This document shows, piece after piece, positions 8,671 to 16,725 of a stretch of DNA of 64,000 nt. Within the stretch, counting starts at the first letter, position 1. Every line of letters starts with the position of its first letter. The stretch is from Spirochaetaceae bacterium (lineage in GTDB: Bacteria; Spirochaetota; Spirochaetia; Treponematales; Treponemataceae): contig JAFZVC010000046.1 of the NCBI GenBank assembly GCA_017618015.1, forward strand, positions 1 to 64,000. The letters are read 5' to 3'. The notes below the pieces were generated by a model, which ran no database searches, had not been told where the DNA came from, and saw nothing but the letters and a program-made list of their open reading frames with translations. The position numbers were made by a program, and so were the translations under genes.

Positions 8671-10236
8671 CTACTGCGCCTTGTACTCGCGGATAACCCA
8701 GTCGTGCTTTTCCAACTCGATCTCGTTTCCGCAATACTTACACTTTTTTCCTTCCAAAAGCGAAAGGCTTGCCCCGCAGCTTCGGCACTTAAGAAGAGCC
8801 GGCGCACAAACGACCTGTGTCTTGCATTCCGACGATTTTGTAAAAAGCATACTCACCGTTTCGTCTTTTACGGTACACTTTGCGCCATCGTACTTAACAA
8901 GCTTGATATAAGCATCGACGCGTGCTTTTTGAAGCCCGCCTTCTACCGAATAGTTTTTAAGGCTTATGTGTTCTGTCTGTAAATCGATTACATCTTTATA
9001 TCTGTCTTTAAGATACGTAAGGTCCGTAGTTGCAAACGCGTTTATTTCTCCACTCGTCTCAGCAAAACAAACGGAAGCAAGCTTGTTCTGTACGTTCGAA
9101 TAAAACGACGCAAGCGAAAAATAAGGATCTATCGCCCTTACAGTCTTTTGTATCCTTTGGTTGTTGCGTTCCGCGTTCTTCTGCTTATCAAGAATCTTTT
9201 TGGAAGCATACGTCAAAGAAGCCGTAATCTGGATGACAGGGAAAATGAACGTGTTGAAAAACCCTATCGCGATAAACACGAACGGAATAGCCGCAACCAT
9301 CGCTGTCAGAATACCGCCACCGATCATCGTGAAAAAACCGGCACCGGATTCCTGCTGAATCTCCGAAAAATTGAAAATCACATATAATATATAGAAAACA
9401 CAAACGACAGCCTCAGTTCCAAGCGCGACATACGGCGTAAACTTTTTCCTCGCGCGCTTGTACCGCTCGTACTGAAGCTCATAATCGCTCCGGAGCGCAA
9501 AGTCCGTTATTTTTTCTTTCAGGTCTTCGATCATAAACTTCGTGCCGCAAAAGTCGCATCCGTCCAAAAGCTGTTCTTTCGTCTGCGGAGAGCCGCAGTT
9601 AGGGCAGATAATCTTCTTGGCAGAAGTGTACTTCGCGCTCGTAACAGTATAGTGCGCTATATCATTGTCTATTCTGGAATAAATGTGTTTGCCATTCCTG
9701 CTGTACTCTGTCGTGGCGGCAATTTCTTCCTTAACTTCATCAATTGAATATTTGCCGTCGGAATAATTCTCCACCGAAAGAGGCGCAATCGCACCTTGTT
9801 TTTTCCTAATCGATTTGAAGCTGCACTCCACGTTCATGCGTCTAAGGCGATTCCGGCGAAGCTCCAGTATGTTCCTGAAAACTTGCGTTATTTCATTCTG
9901 AACTTTGGGATTTTCTGCCGGTGAGTCAGCTTTTAAGAAAGCCGAATAATCAGCGCGGAATTTTGTGAAAAGATCGGTGTTCTCATCTTCTTTTTCAGCA
10001 AGGCTTTTTTTCAGGCTGTCGCGTTTGTCGGCAAAGTATTTTCTTATTTCTTGGATTGCGGGGAAAAGGAAAATCACACCGCCAGTAAGCATGATAAGCG
10101 CAAAAATCGGCATGCTGATTATTGCGGCGAGCTCAAATTCCTCGTGATTCATGATGACTGTCTCAATCATCGTGACGCCGCAAACTGTAAGCGCGAATCC
10201 AATCACAAGATATTTGATTATTTGCTTCAAATTCAT
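8671..10236 (-). CDS. Membrane protein with Tim44-like domain and two zinc ribbons
   Basis: A 521-residue protein with two hydrophobic helices near the N-terminus (about 8-30 and 37-58), a zinc ribbon CPNCG...CDFCG (~209-232), two more membrane segments around 270-335, a Tim44/MRPL45-like region (IDPYFSLASF onward, ~370-480) and a C-terminal second zinc ribbon CRSCG...CKYCG (~483-500). Proteins of this architecture occur in Firmicutes and spirochaetes without a defined function. The start is five bases after the stop of the upstream Dabb gene, so the two are probably co-transcribed. A 6-bp GC-rich hairpin (8653-8667) lies just after the stop. About 150 bp of AT-rich sequence separates it from the giant gene; it holds a 9-bp direct repeat TCTAAATTT but no gene. 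Confidence 0.75.
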   Translation of the reverse strand: MNLKQIIKYLVIGFALTVCGVTMIETVIMNHEEFELAAIISMPIFALIMLTGGVIFLFPAIQEIRKYFADKRDSLKKSLAEKEDENTDLFTKFRADYSAFLKADSPAENPKVQNEITQVFRNILELRRNRLRRMNVECSFKSIRKKQGAIAPLSVENYSDGKYSIDEVKEEIAATTEYSRNGKHIYSRIDNDIAHYTVTSAKYTSAKKIICPNCGSPQTKEQLLDGCDFCGTKFMIEDLKEKITDFALRSDYELQYERYKRARKKFTPYVALGTEAVVCVFYILYVIFNFSEIQQESGAGFFTMIGGGILTAMVAAIPFVFIAIGFFNTFIFPVIQITASLTYASKKILDKQKNAERNNQRIQKTVRAIDPYFSLASFYSNVQNKLASVCFAETSGEINAFATTDLTYLKDRYKDVIDLQTEHISLKNYSVEGGLQKARVDAYIKLVKYDGAKCTVKDETVSMLFTKSSECKTQVVCAPALLKCRSCGASLSLLEGKKCKYCGNEIELEKHDWVIREYKAQ

Positions 10237-10241
10237 AGATA

Positions 10242-10544
10242 CTAAAACTCAAAGTCCAGGCAGGTGCGACTCGCAGTATATGGGCGAACTTTGCCATCGG
10301 CTACGGCAACGTGATCCGGGTGCTTTGAGTATGTTTTCAAAGCGTCAGCAGATTCAAAAGTTGAATCGAGCATAAGGTCGGCATTTGAGGAAGCGAGCCT
10401 TCCGTCAACTACAACTTTTATTTCGACGAGCCCCGGAATTTTGCCCTTAAGCCCTTCCAATCCGGCTTTAATTCCCTGCTTTACTTTATTTTTCTCTTCA
10501 TCCGGCATATCTTTTAAAGTCCACAAAATAATATGTTTGACCAT
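10242..10544 (-). CDS. Stress-responsive alpha/beta barrel (Dabb) protein
   Basis: A 100-residue Dabb-family protein (dimeric A/B barrel). It begins VKHIILWTLKD, the usual first strand of the family with its exposed His, and ends in a second conserved strand with HPDHVAVAD. Bacterial members are mostly uncharacterised. GGAG is positioned properly upstream of the ATG, and a good promoter lies 40-65 bp upstream. It heads a probable two-gene unit with the Tim44/zinc-ribbon membrane protein. Confidence 0.85.
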   Translation of the reverse strand: MVKHIILWTLKDMPDEEKNKVKQGIKAGLEGLKGKIPGLVEIKVVVDGRLASSNADLMLDSTFESADALKTYSKHPDHVAVADGKVRPYTASRTCLDFEF

Positions 10545-10579
10545 GTTTGTTCTCCTGAAGATTATTTTGATACAAACTG

Positions 10580-10608
10580 ATTATAAAGCAACACGGCGAT
10601 ATTCGCAA
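10580..10608 (-). promoter_or_regulatory. Promoter of the Dabb gene
   Basis: Minus strand -35 TTGCGA (10603-10608), 17-bp spacer, -10 TATAAT (10580-10585), giving a leader of about 30 nt with a normal GGAG Shine-Dalgarno site. Confidence 0.6.
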
Positions 10609-10638
10609 CGACATACGCGGATAATCAACAACCCCCGA

Positions 10639-10697
10639 CGCAATGCCATTAACTTAGACACTTTATTTAAAGTGCATAGCCAATACACTGCATTGCG
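10639..10697. repeat. Nested inverted repeats in an intergenic gap
   Basis: Outer arms CGCAATGC (10639-10646) and GCATTGCG (10690-10697) enclose a perfect 16-bp palindrome CACTTTATTTAAAGTG (10659-10674); both are centred near 10667. It sits downstream of the minus-strand flavoprotein gene and upstream of the Dabb promoter. It could be a terminator, protein-binding site or small structured RNA; no T-tract supports termination. Confidence 0.5.
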
Positions 10698-10744
10698 CAC
10701 CTTAAAACTGTGGAAGTCACAGCACCGGGGCACACAAGCTACTC

Positions 10745-12418
10745 TTATTTTCCGCTTGCTTTCCATGCGGGGTACCACTTTGAGAACCACGCCGTGAAAG
10801 CGCCCATAGCTAAAGGAACGATATTATTCACGACAATCAGAGCGATGCCAAATCCGGCTATTCGTAAAAAGAATGTCCATACAGCTGTAAGAACATACAA
10901 TATGCCCCAGCAAGCAGCAAGGATGTAATTGGCTTTCATAAAGAGCGGATTCCGGTGGGCTTTGTCGCCGCCGTAGCTGTATTTTACATAAGCTGCACAA
11001 AGCGGTTCCCGTGTAAAGCATGAGCCAAGCCAGAAAATGCCAAACACCAGGTACCCGATGTTCGTAATAAGGTCGCCGTATCCTGTAATGTTCGCGACAG
11101 CCGAAAGCACTGCTACGGCGGCGAGCGAGAGCCTGTCCCATATAATGAGTCGGTAGTGTCTCATTATAAGCGGCACGAGCGCGCAGACTGCCATCGCAAT
11201 TACAGACCCAATTCCGGCATTGATTGCAACTGCCACCCAAAACGTAATCCACGGAATAAGCATCGTGTTCATGGAAGGATTTTTCTTAACTTCTGCCGCA
11301 GAGCCTGACGCTGTTTCTGCGCGCGAAGCACCAGCACCGCCCGCACTTGAGTTTGTGTCATTGGCGGTGCTTCCGAAAAACTTATCCCAGTTCATCATAA
11401 GCGAAAAGTCGCCTGTTACCGTGTACAACTGCTTTCCAAGCGCCTCCGCGCCTTCCATCTCTCCACGGGAAATCGCCGCCCAAACGTCATACGGCGTATT
11501 GACGCGGGTTGTGGCAGTCTGGCTTCCATCCGTAAAAACCTTGCTTCCGTCTTTTCCCAAAAGTATCTGATACGTTGTTCCCAAATCGGTATAGTTCATT
11601 TCGAGCACACGGTCTTTTCCGTCATAAGCTGCCTTGTTGTAAAGCGCCGCCATCTGCCTTGTGAAAATCAAATCCTCAGGCTCTTTCTCGCCCGAAGTTT
11701 TGCTTACACCCCAGCTTGCATCAGCCATCTTTTCAAAAACATCCCTTGGATAAAGAAGCGTCTTAAGCTCAGTTTTCACCTCGTCCGATATCGTTCCTGT
11801 CGCATACTCCGAACCGGCTTTTTTCACTGCTGCAAGGTATTCATCAGTTCTTGAAGCGAGCTCCTTAATGCCGAAAAGTTCGCCCTGTCCGCAGAAAATC
11901 GTCTCATATCTGCCTTTACCAAGAAAATGATCGAACATATTGCGCACGCTGTCGTAGTTTCCTTCTGCAGAATAGAAGCCGCATGTAGAAATCAGAATAT
12001 GCTTTACTCCGGACAAGTCATATCTTGAATCGTGACCTCCGCTTCCGTATCCGCTATCTGTTTTGCTCATAAAAGGAAGATTCATCGGCAGCTGGCGGTC
12101 AATCAGATTTTTGAGCATTCCAGGCACATTGAAGTAGTAAAGCGGAAAGCTCCATACAACCATGTTTGCCTCAATCAGTTTTTGAATGACCATCTGCATA
12201 TCGTCCTTTATGCAGCATACGCCAGGTGTGTTTTTCCAGCATGAAAAGCATCCCAAGCATGCCCGTATGTTCAAAGAGGCGACATCAAGTTTATCTACCG
12301 CAACCTGCTCCCCGTTTCCTTCGATTTTGGTGCGCACACCGTCTATAAAGCTTTCTGCCAGACGCAGGGAATTACTCCTTTTTCCTTTTGGGCTTCCATT
12401 AATAAGAAGTATTTTCAT
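10745..12418 (-). CDS. NAD(P)H-dependent FMN oxidoreductase with SCP2 and membrane domains
   Basis: A 557-residue three-part protein. Residues 1-190 are a flavodoxin-like FMN reductase domain with the phosphate loop NGSPKGKRSNS and a cysteine cluster CLGCFSCWK (~54-62). Residues ~250-350 resemble an SCP2 lipid-binding domain (YQILLGKDGSKVF...DVWAAISRGEM). A Gly/Ala/Ser-rich linker (~355-378) leads to a C-terminal membrane domain of about five helices. The start ATG overlaps the PadR stop codon (ATGA), so it is translationally coupled to, and presumably controlled by, that repressor. The fusion suggests a membrane-tethered quinone or lipid-soluble substrate reductase; that is inference. Confidence 0.85.
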   Translation of the reverse strand: MKILLINGSPKGKRSNSLRLAESFIDGVRTKIEGNGEQVAVDKLDVASLNIRACLGCFSCWKNTPGVCCIKDDMQMVIQKLIEANMVVWSFPLYYFNVPGMLKNLIDRQLPMNLPFMSKTDSGYGSGGHDSRYDLSGVKHILISTCGFYSAEGNYDSVRNMFDHFLGKGRYETIFCGQGELFGIKELASRTDEYLAAVKKAGSEYATGTISDEVKTELKTLLYPRDVFEKMADASWGVSKTSGEKEPEDLIFTRQMAALYNKAAYDGKDRVLEMNYTDLGTTYQILLGKDGSKVFTDGSQTATTRVNTPYDVWAAISRGEMEGAEALGKQLYTVTGDFSLMMNWDKFFGSTANDTNSSAGGAGASRAETASGSAAEVKKNPSMNTMLIPWITFWVAVAINAGIGSVIAMAVCALVPLIMRHYRLIIWDRLSLAAVAVLSAVANITGYGDLITNIGYLVFGIFWLGSCFTREPLCAAYVKYSYGGDKAHRNPLFMKANYILAACWGILYVLTAVWTFFLRIAGFGIALIVVNNIVPLAMGAFTAWFSKWYPAWKASGK

Positions 12419-12960
12419 TTTTTAAGTTCCTCCAATTCTTTAATACATTTTTCGCTCCATTCACGAAGCATTTTTTCATACATAACACCAAAATCGATGG
12501 TGAATTTCCAATACAATGCTCTTATCCGGTCTTTTATGCCTTTTTCATACTCTCTGCTGACAGAATCGACATCTTCGTAGCCATCAGGAAAAACAGATTC
12601 TTTTTCCGGAAGGTTTTTGAAAAACTCAATATTCTCATCAAGACTGCACTCTCCACGGAAAAAAGTTTTCATAAGAATCGGATTCCGGATAACTGTTTTT
12701 CCGCTGTCATCTTTCAGCCATGTAATCAGCTCTTTTCTGCCTTCATCAGTTATAGAAAGGATGTTTTTGTCAGGCCGGCTTTCCTGCTCCACATGGGAAG
12801 CCTTTACCCAGCCGTTTTTTTCGAGCGACTGAAGCTCTCTGTAGATTTGGCTTGTCTGCGCATGCCAAAAATGATTCAAAGAGTGGCGAAAAACCGTCAT
12901 AATCTCATATCCGGTCATATCTCCGTAGTTCAGCAATCCTAAAATACCGTGCTTTAACAT
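12415..12960 (-). CDS. PadR-family transcriptional repressor
   Basis: About 181 residues. The N-terminal winged helix (MLKHGILGLLNYGDMTGYEIMTVF) is typical of PadR, followed by the wing region ending SITDEGRKEL and an alpha-helical dimerisation tail, which places it in the longer PadR class. TTG-12966, ATG-12963 and ATG-12960 are all in frame; ATG-12960 has the best spacing (7 nt) from GGAG. It overlaps the downstream flavoprotein gene by 4 bp. PadR proteins are phenolic acid or drug-responsive repressors in other bacteria. Two dyads in its own promoter point to autorepression. Confidence 0.9.
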   Translation of the reverse strand: MLKHGILGLLNYGDMTGYEIMTVFRHSLNHFWHAQTSQIYRELQSLEKNGWVKASHVEQESRPDKNILSITDEGRKELITWLKDDSGKTVIRNPILMKTFFRGECSLDENIEFFKNLPEKESVFPDGYEDVDSVSREYEKGIKDRIRALYWKFTIDFGVMYEKMLREWSEKCIKELEELKK

Positions 12961-12971
12961 CATCAATCTCC

Positions 12972-13028
12972 ATATTCCACTTGTTGAATATCTATTAGTA
13001 ATATAATTCCACTTGTGGAATATGTCAA
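12972..13028 (-). promoter_or_regulatory. PadR operon promoter with two operator dyads
   Basis: Minus strand -35 TTGACA (13023-13028), a 17-bp spacer and -10 TATATT (13000-13005). The spacer is almost exactly a perfect dyad ATTCCAC-TT-GTGGAAT (13006-13021). A second copy with one mismatch but longer arms (ATATTC...GAATAT, 12972-12991) covers the expected transcription start. The centres are 32 bp apart, about three helical turns, as expected for cooperative repressor binding. Confidence 0.75.
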
Positions 13029-13190
13029 TATGATTTTAAATTTTTCCACAACGAGATTTGCAATCCGTGCTGCCACGAAACTAAGAACGATCTTACGCGG
13101 TCTACGACACGTAGGTTGAATCTGATGTAAAGCAGTGGTACTCTTTTCGTAAATCAAGCAGCGCGCGCTAAAAGTTATTGGAGAATACAT

Positions 13191-13862
13191 ATGGATAATT
13201 ACATTACAGGCTCTACGATACGCCGGCTCAGAGAAAACAAAAAACTTACGCAGGATGAACTTGCGGAAAAGATTTTCGTGAGCAACAAAGCTGTGAGCAA
13301 ATGGGAAAACGGACACGGATTACCGGATATTTCGCTGCTTGAACCGCTTGCCAAGGCGCTTGATATATCTGTGATCGAACTTTTTTCCGGCAACGAGGTT
13401 CGCAACAAAAACCGAGCGTTCAATATGGCAAAGATTCAGTTTTATGTTTGCCCGATTTGCGGAAACGTGATTCAGGCAACAGGAGAAGCTGTTATAAGCT
13501 GCTGCGGGATTACGCTGCCGCCGTTGGAAGCGGAAACGACAGAATGCGGTTCAGAAGCTGCCGAGAACTGCGAACGTCCGAAGAACAGAGGCGGAACAAG
13601 CAACCTTGACACACGCGGTTCAGGCTCTTACGAAGAACACCGGATCATCGTTCAAAAAGTCGAGGATGAATACTTTGTTTCGATTAATCACCCGATGACA
13701 AAGGAACATTATATTTCGTTCATCGCAGCCGTCGCTGACAACGGCGTGCAGTTCGTTAAGCTTTATCCGGAAAGTGCTGCTGAAGCACGATTCAAAATAA
13801 ACCGCGTAAGGTTTTTGCTTGCTTTTTGCAACCATCACGGACTATTCAAAGCTAAAATCTGA
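13191..13862 (+). CDS. XRE-type HTH fused to a desulfoferrodoxin-like superoxide reductase
   Basis: A 223-residue fusion. Residues 7-66 are an XRE/Cro helix-turn-helix (TQDELAEKIFVSNKAVSKWENG). Residues 84-110 match a desulforedoxin-type iron site with Cys87, Cys90, Cys104 and Cys105. Residues 147-223 match the catalytic neelaredoxin domain, with candidate Fe ligands His150, His167 (NHPM), His173 (EHYI), Cys213 and His216 (CNHHG) all present. Known members reduce superoxide to peroxide. The HTH suggests either a redox-sensing regulator or an enzyme that controls its own expression. A Gly/Ser/Asn-rich stretch (~117-147) separates the two iron domains. TTGGAG precedes the ATG. The 225-bp gap upstream holds the divergent PadR promoter and nothing else recognised. 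Confidence 0.85.
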   Translation: MDNYITGSTIRRLRENKKLTQDELAEKIFVSNKAVSKWENGHGLPDISLLEPLAKALDISVIELFSGNEVRNKNRAFNMAKIQFYVCPICGNVIQATGEAVISCCGITLPPLEAETTECGSEAAENCERPKNRGGTSNLDTRGSGSYEEHRIIVQKVEDEYFVSINHPMTKEHYISFIAAVADNGVQFVKLYPESAAEARFKINRVRFLLAFCNHHGLFKAKI

Positions 13863-13888
13863 CATAAATCGAGTTCTGAGCGGGTTTG

Positions 13889-13917
13889 TTGATTTATCTG
13901 CGGACGATGTGTAAAAT
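13889..13917 (+). promoter_or_regulatory. Promoter of the LytTR regulator, start codon 8 nt after -10
   Basis: -35 TTGATT (13889-13894), 17-bp spacer, -10 TAAAAT (13912-13917), then eight bases to the ATG at 13926. No Shine-Dalgarno sequence is present, so a leaderless transcript is predicted. No LytTR-type direct repeat is seen here, so autoregulation is not indicated. Confidence 0.55.
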
Positions 13918-13925
13918 AAACGCAA

Positions 13926-14696
13926 ATGTTCCGCATTGCAATTTGTGAAGATGAAAAAGTTGTTCTCGATTTTGAAAGCTCGCTCATAAACGAATGGGCG
14001 GAAAGTGCGACTGACGGCAGCCCCGACGGGCGGCGCGGTATTGCCATTGAGCTAGACACTTACGTTTCCGCGGAAAATTTCCTTTTTGAGAGCGAGGACA
14101 GGCCCCCTTACGACGTTCTGATTTTTGACATCCAGATGAAGAACATAAACGGCATGGAACTTGCGAAAACCTTACGAAAACGCGGCTGCGACTCTGAAAT
14201 CATTTTTGTTACGGGCGTTCCTGATTACGCGATCGAAGGCTACGAGGTCGGCGCAATCCGCTATATTCTGAAACCTGTAAAACCCGAAGTGCTCAAATCG
14301 CTTTTGGATAAAGTTTATGAATCCCGCCGGAAAAAGGCAGACGATTATTTCGTGCTCGGGCAAGGTGCCGATTTGGAGCGCATCCCGTTCGAGAAAATCG
14401 TTTACATAGAGGCGCGCGGGCATTATGTCTTTATGAAATGCGCTGATTTTGAGCGCGAGTGGAAAAGCTCTTTTTCGGATGTGGCAAAATCGCTCGGGAA
14501 AAATGATGGCGCAGGCGACAGTAACGCTACCGGGCGGTTTTTCTGCCTAAGGCGCGGATTGCTCGTGAATCTTTCACATGTAGCTCGCATAACGCGCACG
14601 GACTGTATTCTTGATAACGGCGAAGTTCTTCCCGTCGCGCGCGGCGTTTACAAAGAGCTTAACGATGCGTTTATAGCGTATTTCACGAAAAATTGA
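13926..14696 (+). CDS. LytTR-family response regulator
   Basis: 256 residues: receiver domain (1-~135) with acidic E8/D9, phospho-acceptor D68 (IFDIQM) and the conserved Lys-Pro (LKPV), then a LytTR DNA-binding domain (~145-252), as in AgrA. Such regulators bind pairs of 9-bp direct repeats spaced 12 bp. Pairs of exactly that form are seen at four promoters in this window, the nearest before the ABC exporter downstream. Partner kinase at 15856. Two Gly/Asp/Ser/Asn-rich inserts (~27-38 and ~192-203) lengthen it relative to AgrA. It initiates a cluster of regulator, YARHG protein, kinase and exporter. Confidence 0.92.
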   Translation: MFRIAICEDEKVVLDFESSLINEWAESATDGSPDGRRGIAIELDTYVSAENFLFESEDRPPYDVLIFDIQMKNINGMELAKTLRKRGCDSEIIFVTGVPDYAIEGYEVGAIRYILKPVKPEVLKSLLDKVYESRRKKADDYFVLGQGADLERIPFEKIVYIEARGHYVFMKCADFEREWKSSFSDVAKSLGKNDGAGDSNATGRFFCLRRGLLVNLSHVARITRTDCILDNGEVLPVARGVYKELNDAFIAYFTKN

Positions 14697-14726
14697 TAAA
14701 AAATGTTGCAGTTCTACGGAGGAAAT

Positions 14727-15806
14727 ATGAAAAAATCAATTTTGAAAATAATTTTGTTTGCGTTACTTACGGCAAGTGTTTTTGCGCAGGAAGTGGAAAA
14801 AATCGCAGTACTAGAAGATATAAAGTATGAAAGATATCCCGGAGGTGGAATGGGTGAGTTCCCGATGGGAATATTTTTTGATGAAGTGAATAATCTGTTG
14901 GTCGTACAAGATCCTGGACAGGATGAAATTGTAACAATCAATCTGATGAATAAAACAATTTCAAAAGAACGAAAACCGTTCTCCATTATACCTGGGCCAT
15001 TAATTTTGAAATTTGGAAATGATTATTGGAACATATTTCCTAATAGTATTGAATATTCAATCAATAACTCACCTTATGAATGCATCACTGATACAAATCC
15101 CGGTATAAGCTTTATCCTAAAAAAAGATGATGGCTACATAGTTTATTTTGTAGGTGGAGCTGTAGATACAACTGGGCGACTTTATTCAGAAAACGAGGCA
15201 ATGGCGTATTTAAAAAAATATGATCCCGAAAAATATGCGCAGATCGAAAAAATTCATTACAAGGAACACAATACATTGCAGCAATACGATATTCAAGGAT
15301 ATAGATATTTTTCTGAAAATTACGGAAGTCTTGGTACCGTCCTTGGATGTTATTTAAATGATGATTGTATTTTTTATTTGAAAGATTTGGAGTCATATTC
15401 AGAAATCAGAAAGAACCAAGAAGAAGCCTACGACTACTTCTGGTACGTCGGCTTCGGCGGCAATATCTATTATTACATAGCCGGGGAAGAATACACCGAA
15501 GTTTTCCGCATCCGCAGAACATGGGGTGAGCCAGATTTCTACGCTATGGCAATAAACGGCTACAATGATGACAGCTACGGCAAGTACGTGAATGAAGTTC
15601 TGCCGACCTTGAGCAAAGCAGACCTCCGCCTTTTGCGGAACACAATCTTCGCAATTTACGGCGTTCATTTTAAGAGCGCAGACCTTTCCGCTCATTTCGC
15701 AAAACAAGTCTGGTACACCGACGAAGGCAAAACATCAGGTGAAATGACGCTCCCCGCTCATCGCCAGAAACTCGTGGAGATGATTCAGGAACTGGAAAGA
15801 AAGTAG
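14727..15806 (+). CDS. Secreted YARHG-domain protein between regulator and kinase
   Basis: 359 residues. ATG-14727 is chosen because GGAGG sits seven bases upstream and a signal peptide follows (KKSILKIILFALLTASVFAQ). The C-terminal ~75 residues are a YARHG domain (LRLLRNTIFAIYGVHF...WY), a module of secreted proteins thought to act outside the membrane. The middle part is unrecognised. Base composition changes sharply near 15415: the first ~225 codons are AT-rich, whereas the rest has the GC-richer usage of the neighbours, suggesting a mosaic gene. Its place between a LytTR regulator and its kinase hints at a role in signal sensing. The terminator stem begins inside the last codons. Confidence 0.75.
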   Translation: MKKSILKIILFALLTASVFAQEVEKIAVLEDIKYERYPGGGMGEFPMGIFFDEVNNLLVVQDPGQDEIVTINLMNKTISKERKPFSIIPGPLILKFGNDYWNIFPNSIEYSINNSPYECITDTNPGISFILKKDDGYIVYFVGGAVDTTGRLYSENEAMAYLKKYDPEKYAQIEKIHYKEHNTLQQYDIQGYRYFSENYGSLGTVLGCYLNDDCIFYLKDLESYSEIRKNQEEAYDYFWYVGFGGNIYYYIAGEEYTEVFRIRRTWGEPDFYAMAINGYNDDSYGKYVNEVLPTLSKADLRLLRNTIFAIYGVHFKSADLSAHFAKQVWYTDEGKTSGEMTLPAHRQKLVEMIQELERK

Positions 15807-15838
15807 ATTTTCTTAGCCAGTTCCTGAAAATATTTTTT
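15784..15838 (+). terminator. Intrinsic terminator overlapping the YARHG stop codon
   Basis: Stem TTCAGGAACTGG (15784-15795) with CCAGTTCCTGAA (15817-15828), the stop codon in the loop region, further internal pairing of AAGAAA with TTTCTT, then a T-tract (15832-15839). It should separate the regulator/YARHG transcript from the kinase gene. Confidence 0.85.
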
Positions 15839-15843
15839 TCGCT

Positions 15844-15849
15844 TATAAT
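15844..15849 (+). promoter_or_regulatory. -10 box of the sensor kinase gene
   Basis: Perfect TATAAT six bases before the kinase ATG (15856), directly after the terminator and with no Shine-Dalgarno site. No clear -35 is seen. It predicts a leaderless transcript. Confidence 0.5.
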
Positions 15850-15855
15850 AGTTAC

Positions 15856-16632
15856 ATGAACAATTTAATAATGTTGATTCTGTCTTTTGTCGGAGTCGCA
15901 ATCATCTCGGTACTACTAACTGTTCTCATCCTTAAAAAGCGTTATGAACGCCGCCTTGAGAATTTTCAGGATTCCGTCCTTAAAAAGCAGCGCGACGAAG
16001 TTCAGAATATATACCAGACGATGCGCGCTTGGCGTCACGATTACCACAACCACATTCAGTCCATAAAAGCGATGATAGCGATGCAGAAGTCAGAGGAGCT
16101 CGACAAATATCTTGATACGCTTGAAGCCGATTTGGACAGCATTGATATAGCGATTCGCACCGGAAACGTTGGTTTGGACGCTATTCTGAGCAGCAAGGTT
16201 TCGATTGCGCGCAGAAACAATATCGAAGTTAACTGTACAGCTAAAGTGCCGCTGGATATGAAAATATCGGATGTTCATCTTTGTGCGATCGTTGGAAACT
16301 TACTCGACAACGCGATTGAGGCATGCGAAAAGATAAAGTGTTGTAATTCTGGCGCACAGAATGCCGGTACGGGCGCACCGATGCCCGGTAAGGAAAAACA
16401 ACGCTTCATCCGCGTATACATTGGGCTTTTCAAGCAGCAGCTTTATATTTCCGTCTCGAACTCCACAGTCGAAAAACGCCGCCGCAAAATTTCTGAGCTT
16501 GTTACGTCTAAAATTGGCGAGCATGGCTTCGGGCTTCGCCGCATCGATAAAATAGCGGACAAGTACGGTGGCTACGTTAACCGCAAGAACGAGCCGGGCA
16601 TTTTCGCGACAGAAGTTTTGCTGCCCCTTTAA
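15856..16632 (+). CDS. GHKL sensor histidine kinase (AgrC-like catalytic half)
   Basis: 258 residues: one N-terminal membrane helix (~3-26), a coiled segment, the H-box RHDYHNH with phospho-acceptor His61, then an HATPase domain with the N-box NLLDNAIEAC and G-box GFGLRRI. This is the kinase type that pairs with LytTR regulators. AgrC and its relatives have a six-helix sensor; here only one helix is present, so signal input probably relies on a partner such as the YARHG protein or the exporter. A Gly/Ala/Asn-rich insert (~161-181) lies between the N- and G-boxes. The promoter is separate from the regulator's. Confidence 0.9.
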   Translation: MNNLIMLILSFVGVAIISVLLTVLILKKRYERRLENFQDSVLKKQRDEVQNIYQTMRAWRHDYHNHIQSIKAMIAMQKSEELDKYLDTLEADLDSIDIAIRTGNVGLDAILSSKVSIARRNNIEVNCTAKVPLDMKISDVHLCAIVGNLLDNAIEACEKIKCCNSGAQNAGTGAPMPGKEKQRFIRVYIGLFKQQLYISVSNSTVEKRRRKISELVTSKIGEHGFGLRRIDKIADKYGGYVNRKNEPGIFATEVLLPL

Positions 16633-16699
16633 CATTTCATGTCCGTTTTTTTGCATTTCGTGTACGCCTTCATCATGGCGAAAAAAAATGTGATACATT
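16633..16699 (+). promoter_or_regulatory. Predicted LytTR-controlled promoter of the ABC exporter
   Basis: Direct repeats CATTTCATG (16633-16641) and CATTTCGTG (16654-16662), exactly 12 bp between them, followed by an extended -10 TGA-TACATT (TG at 16691-16692, hexamer 16694-16699). No -35 consensus is present, as expected for an activator-dependent promoter. The same arrangement recurs before 23581, 30301 and 54411. Confidence 0.7.
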
Positions 16700-16725
16700 A
16701 CGATTGAAGGTTGCCGGAGGTTTTG

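Noticed and set aside
13869-13917. LytTR direct repeats at the regulator's own promoter
   Set aside because: CGAGTTCTG is present, but no second repeat at the 21-bp offset, so autoregulation is not supported.
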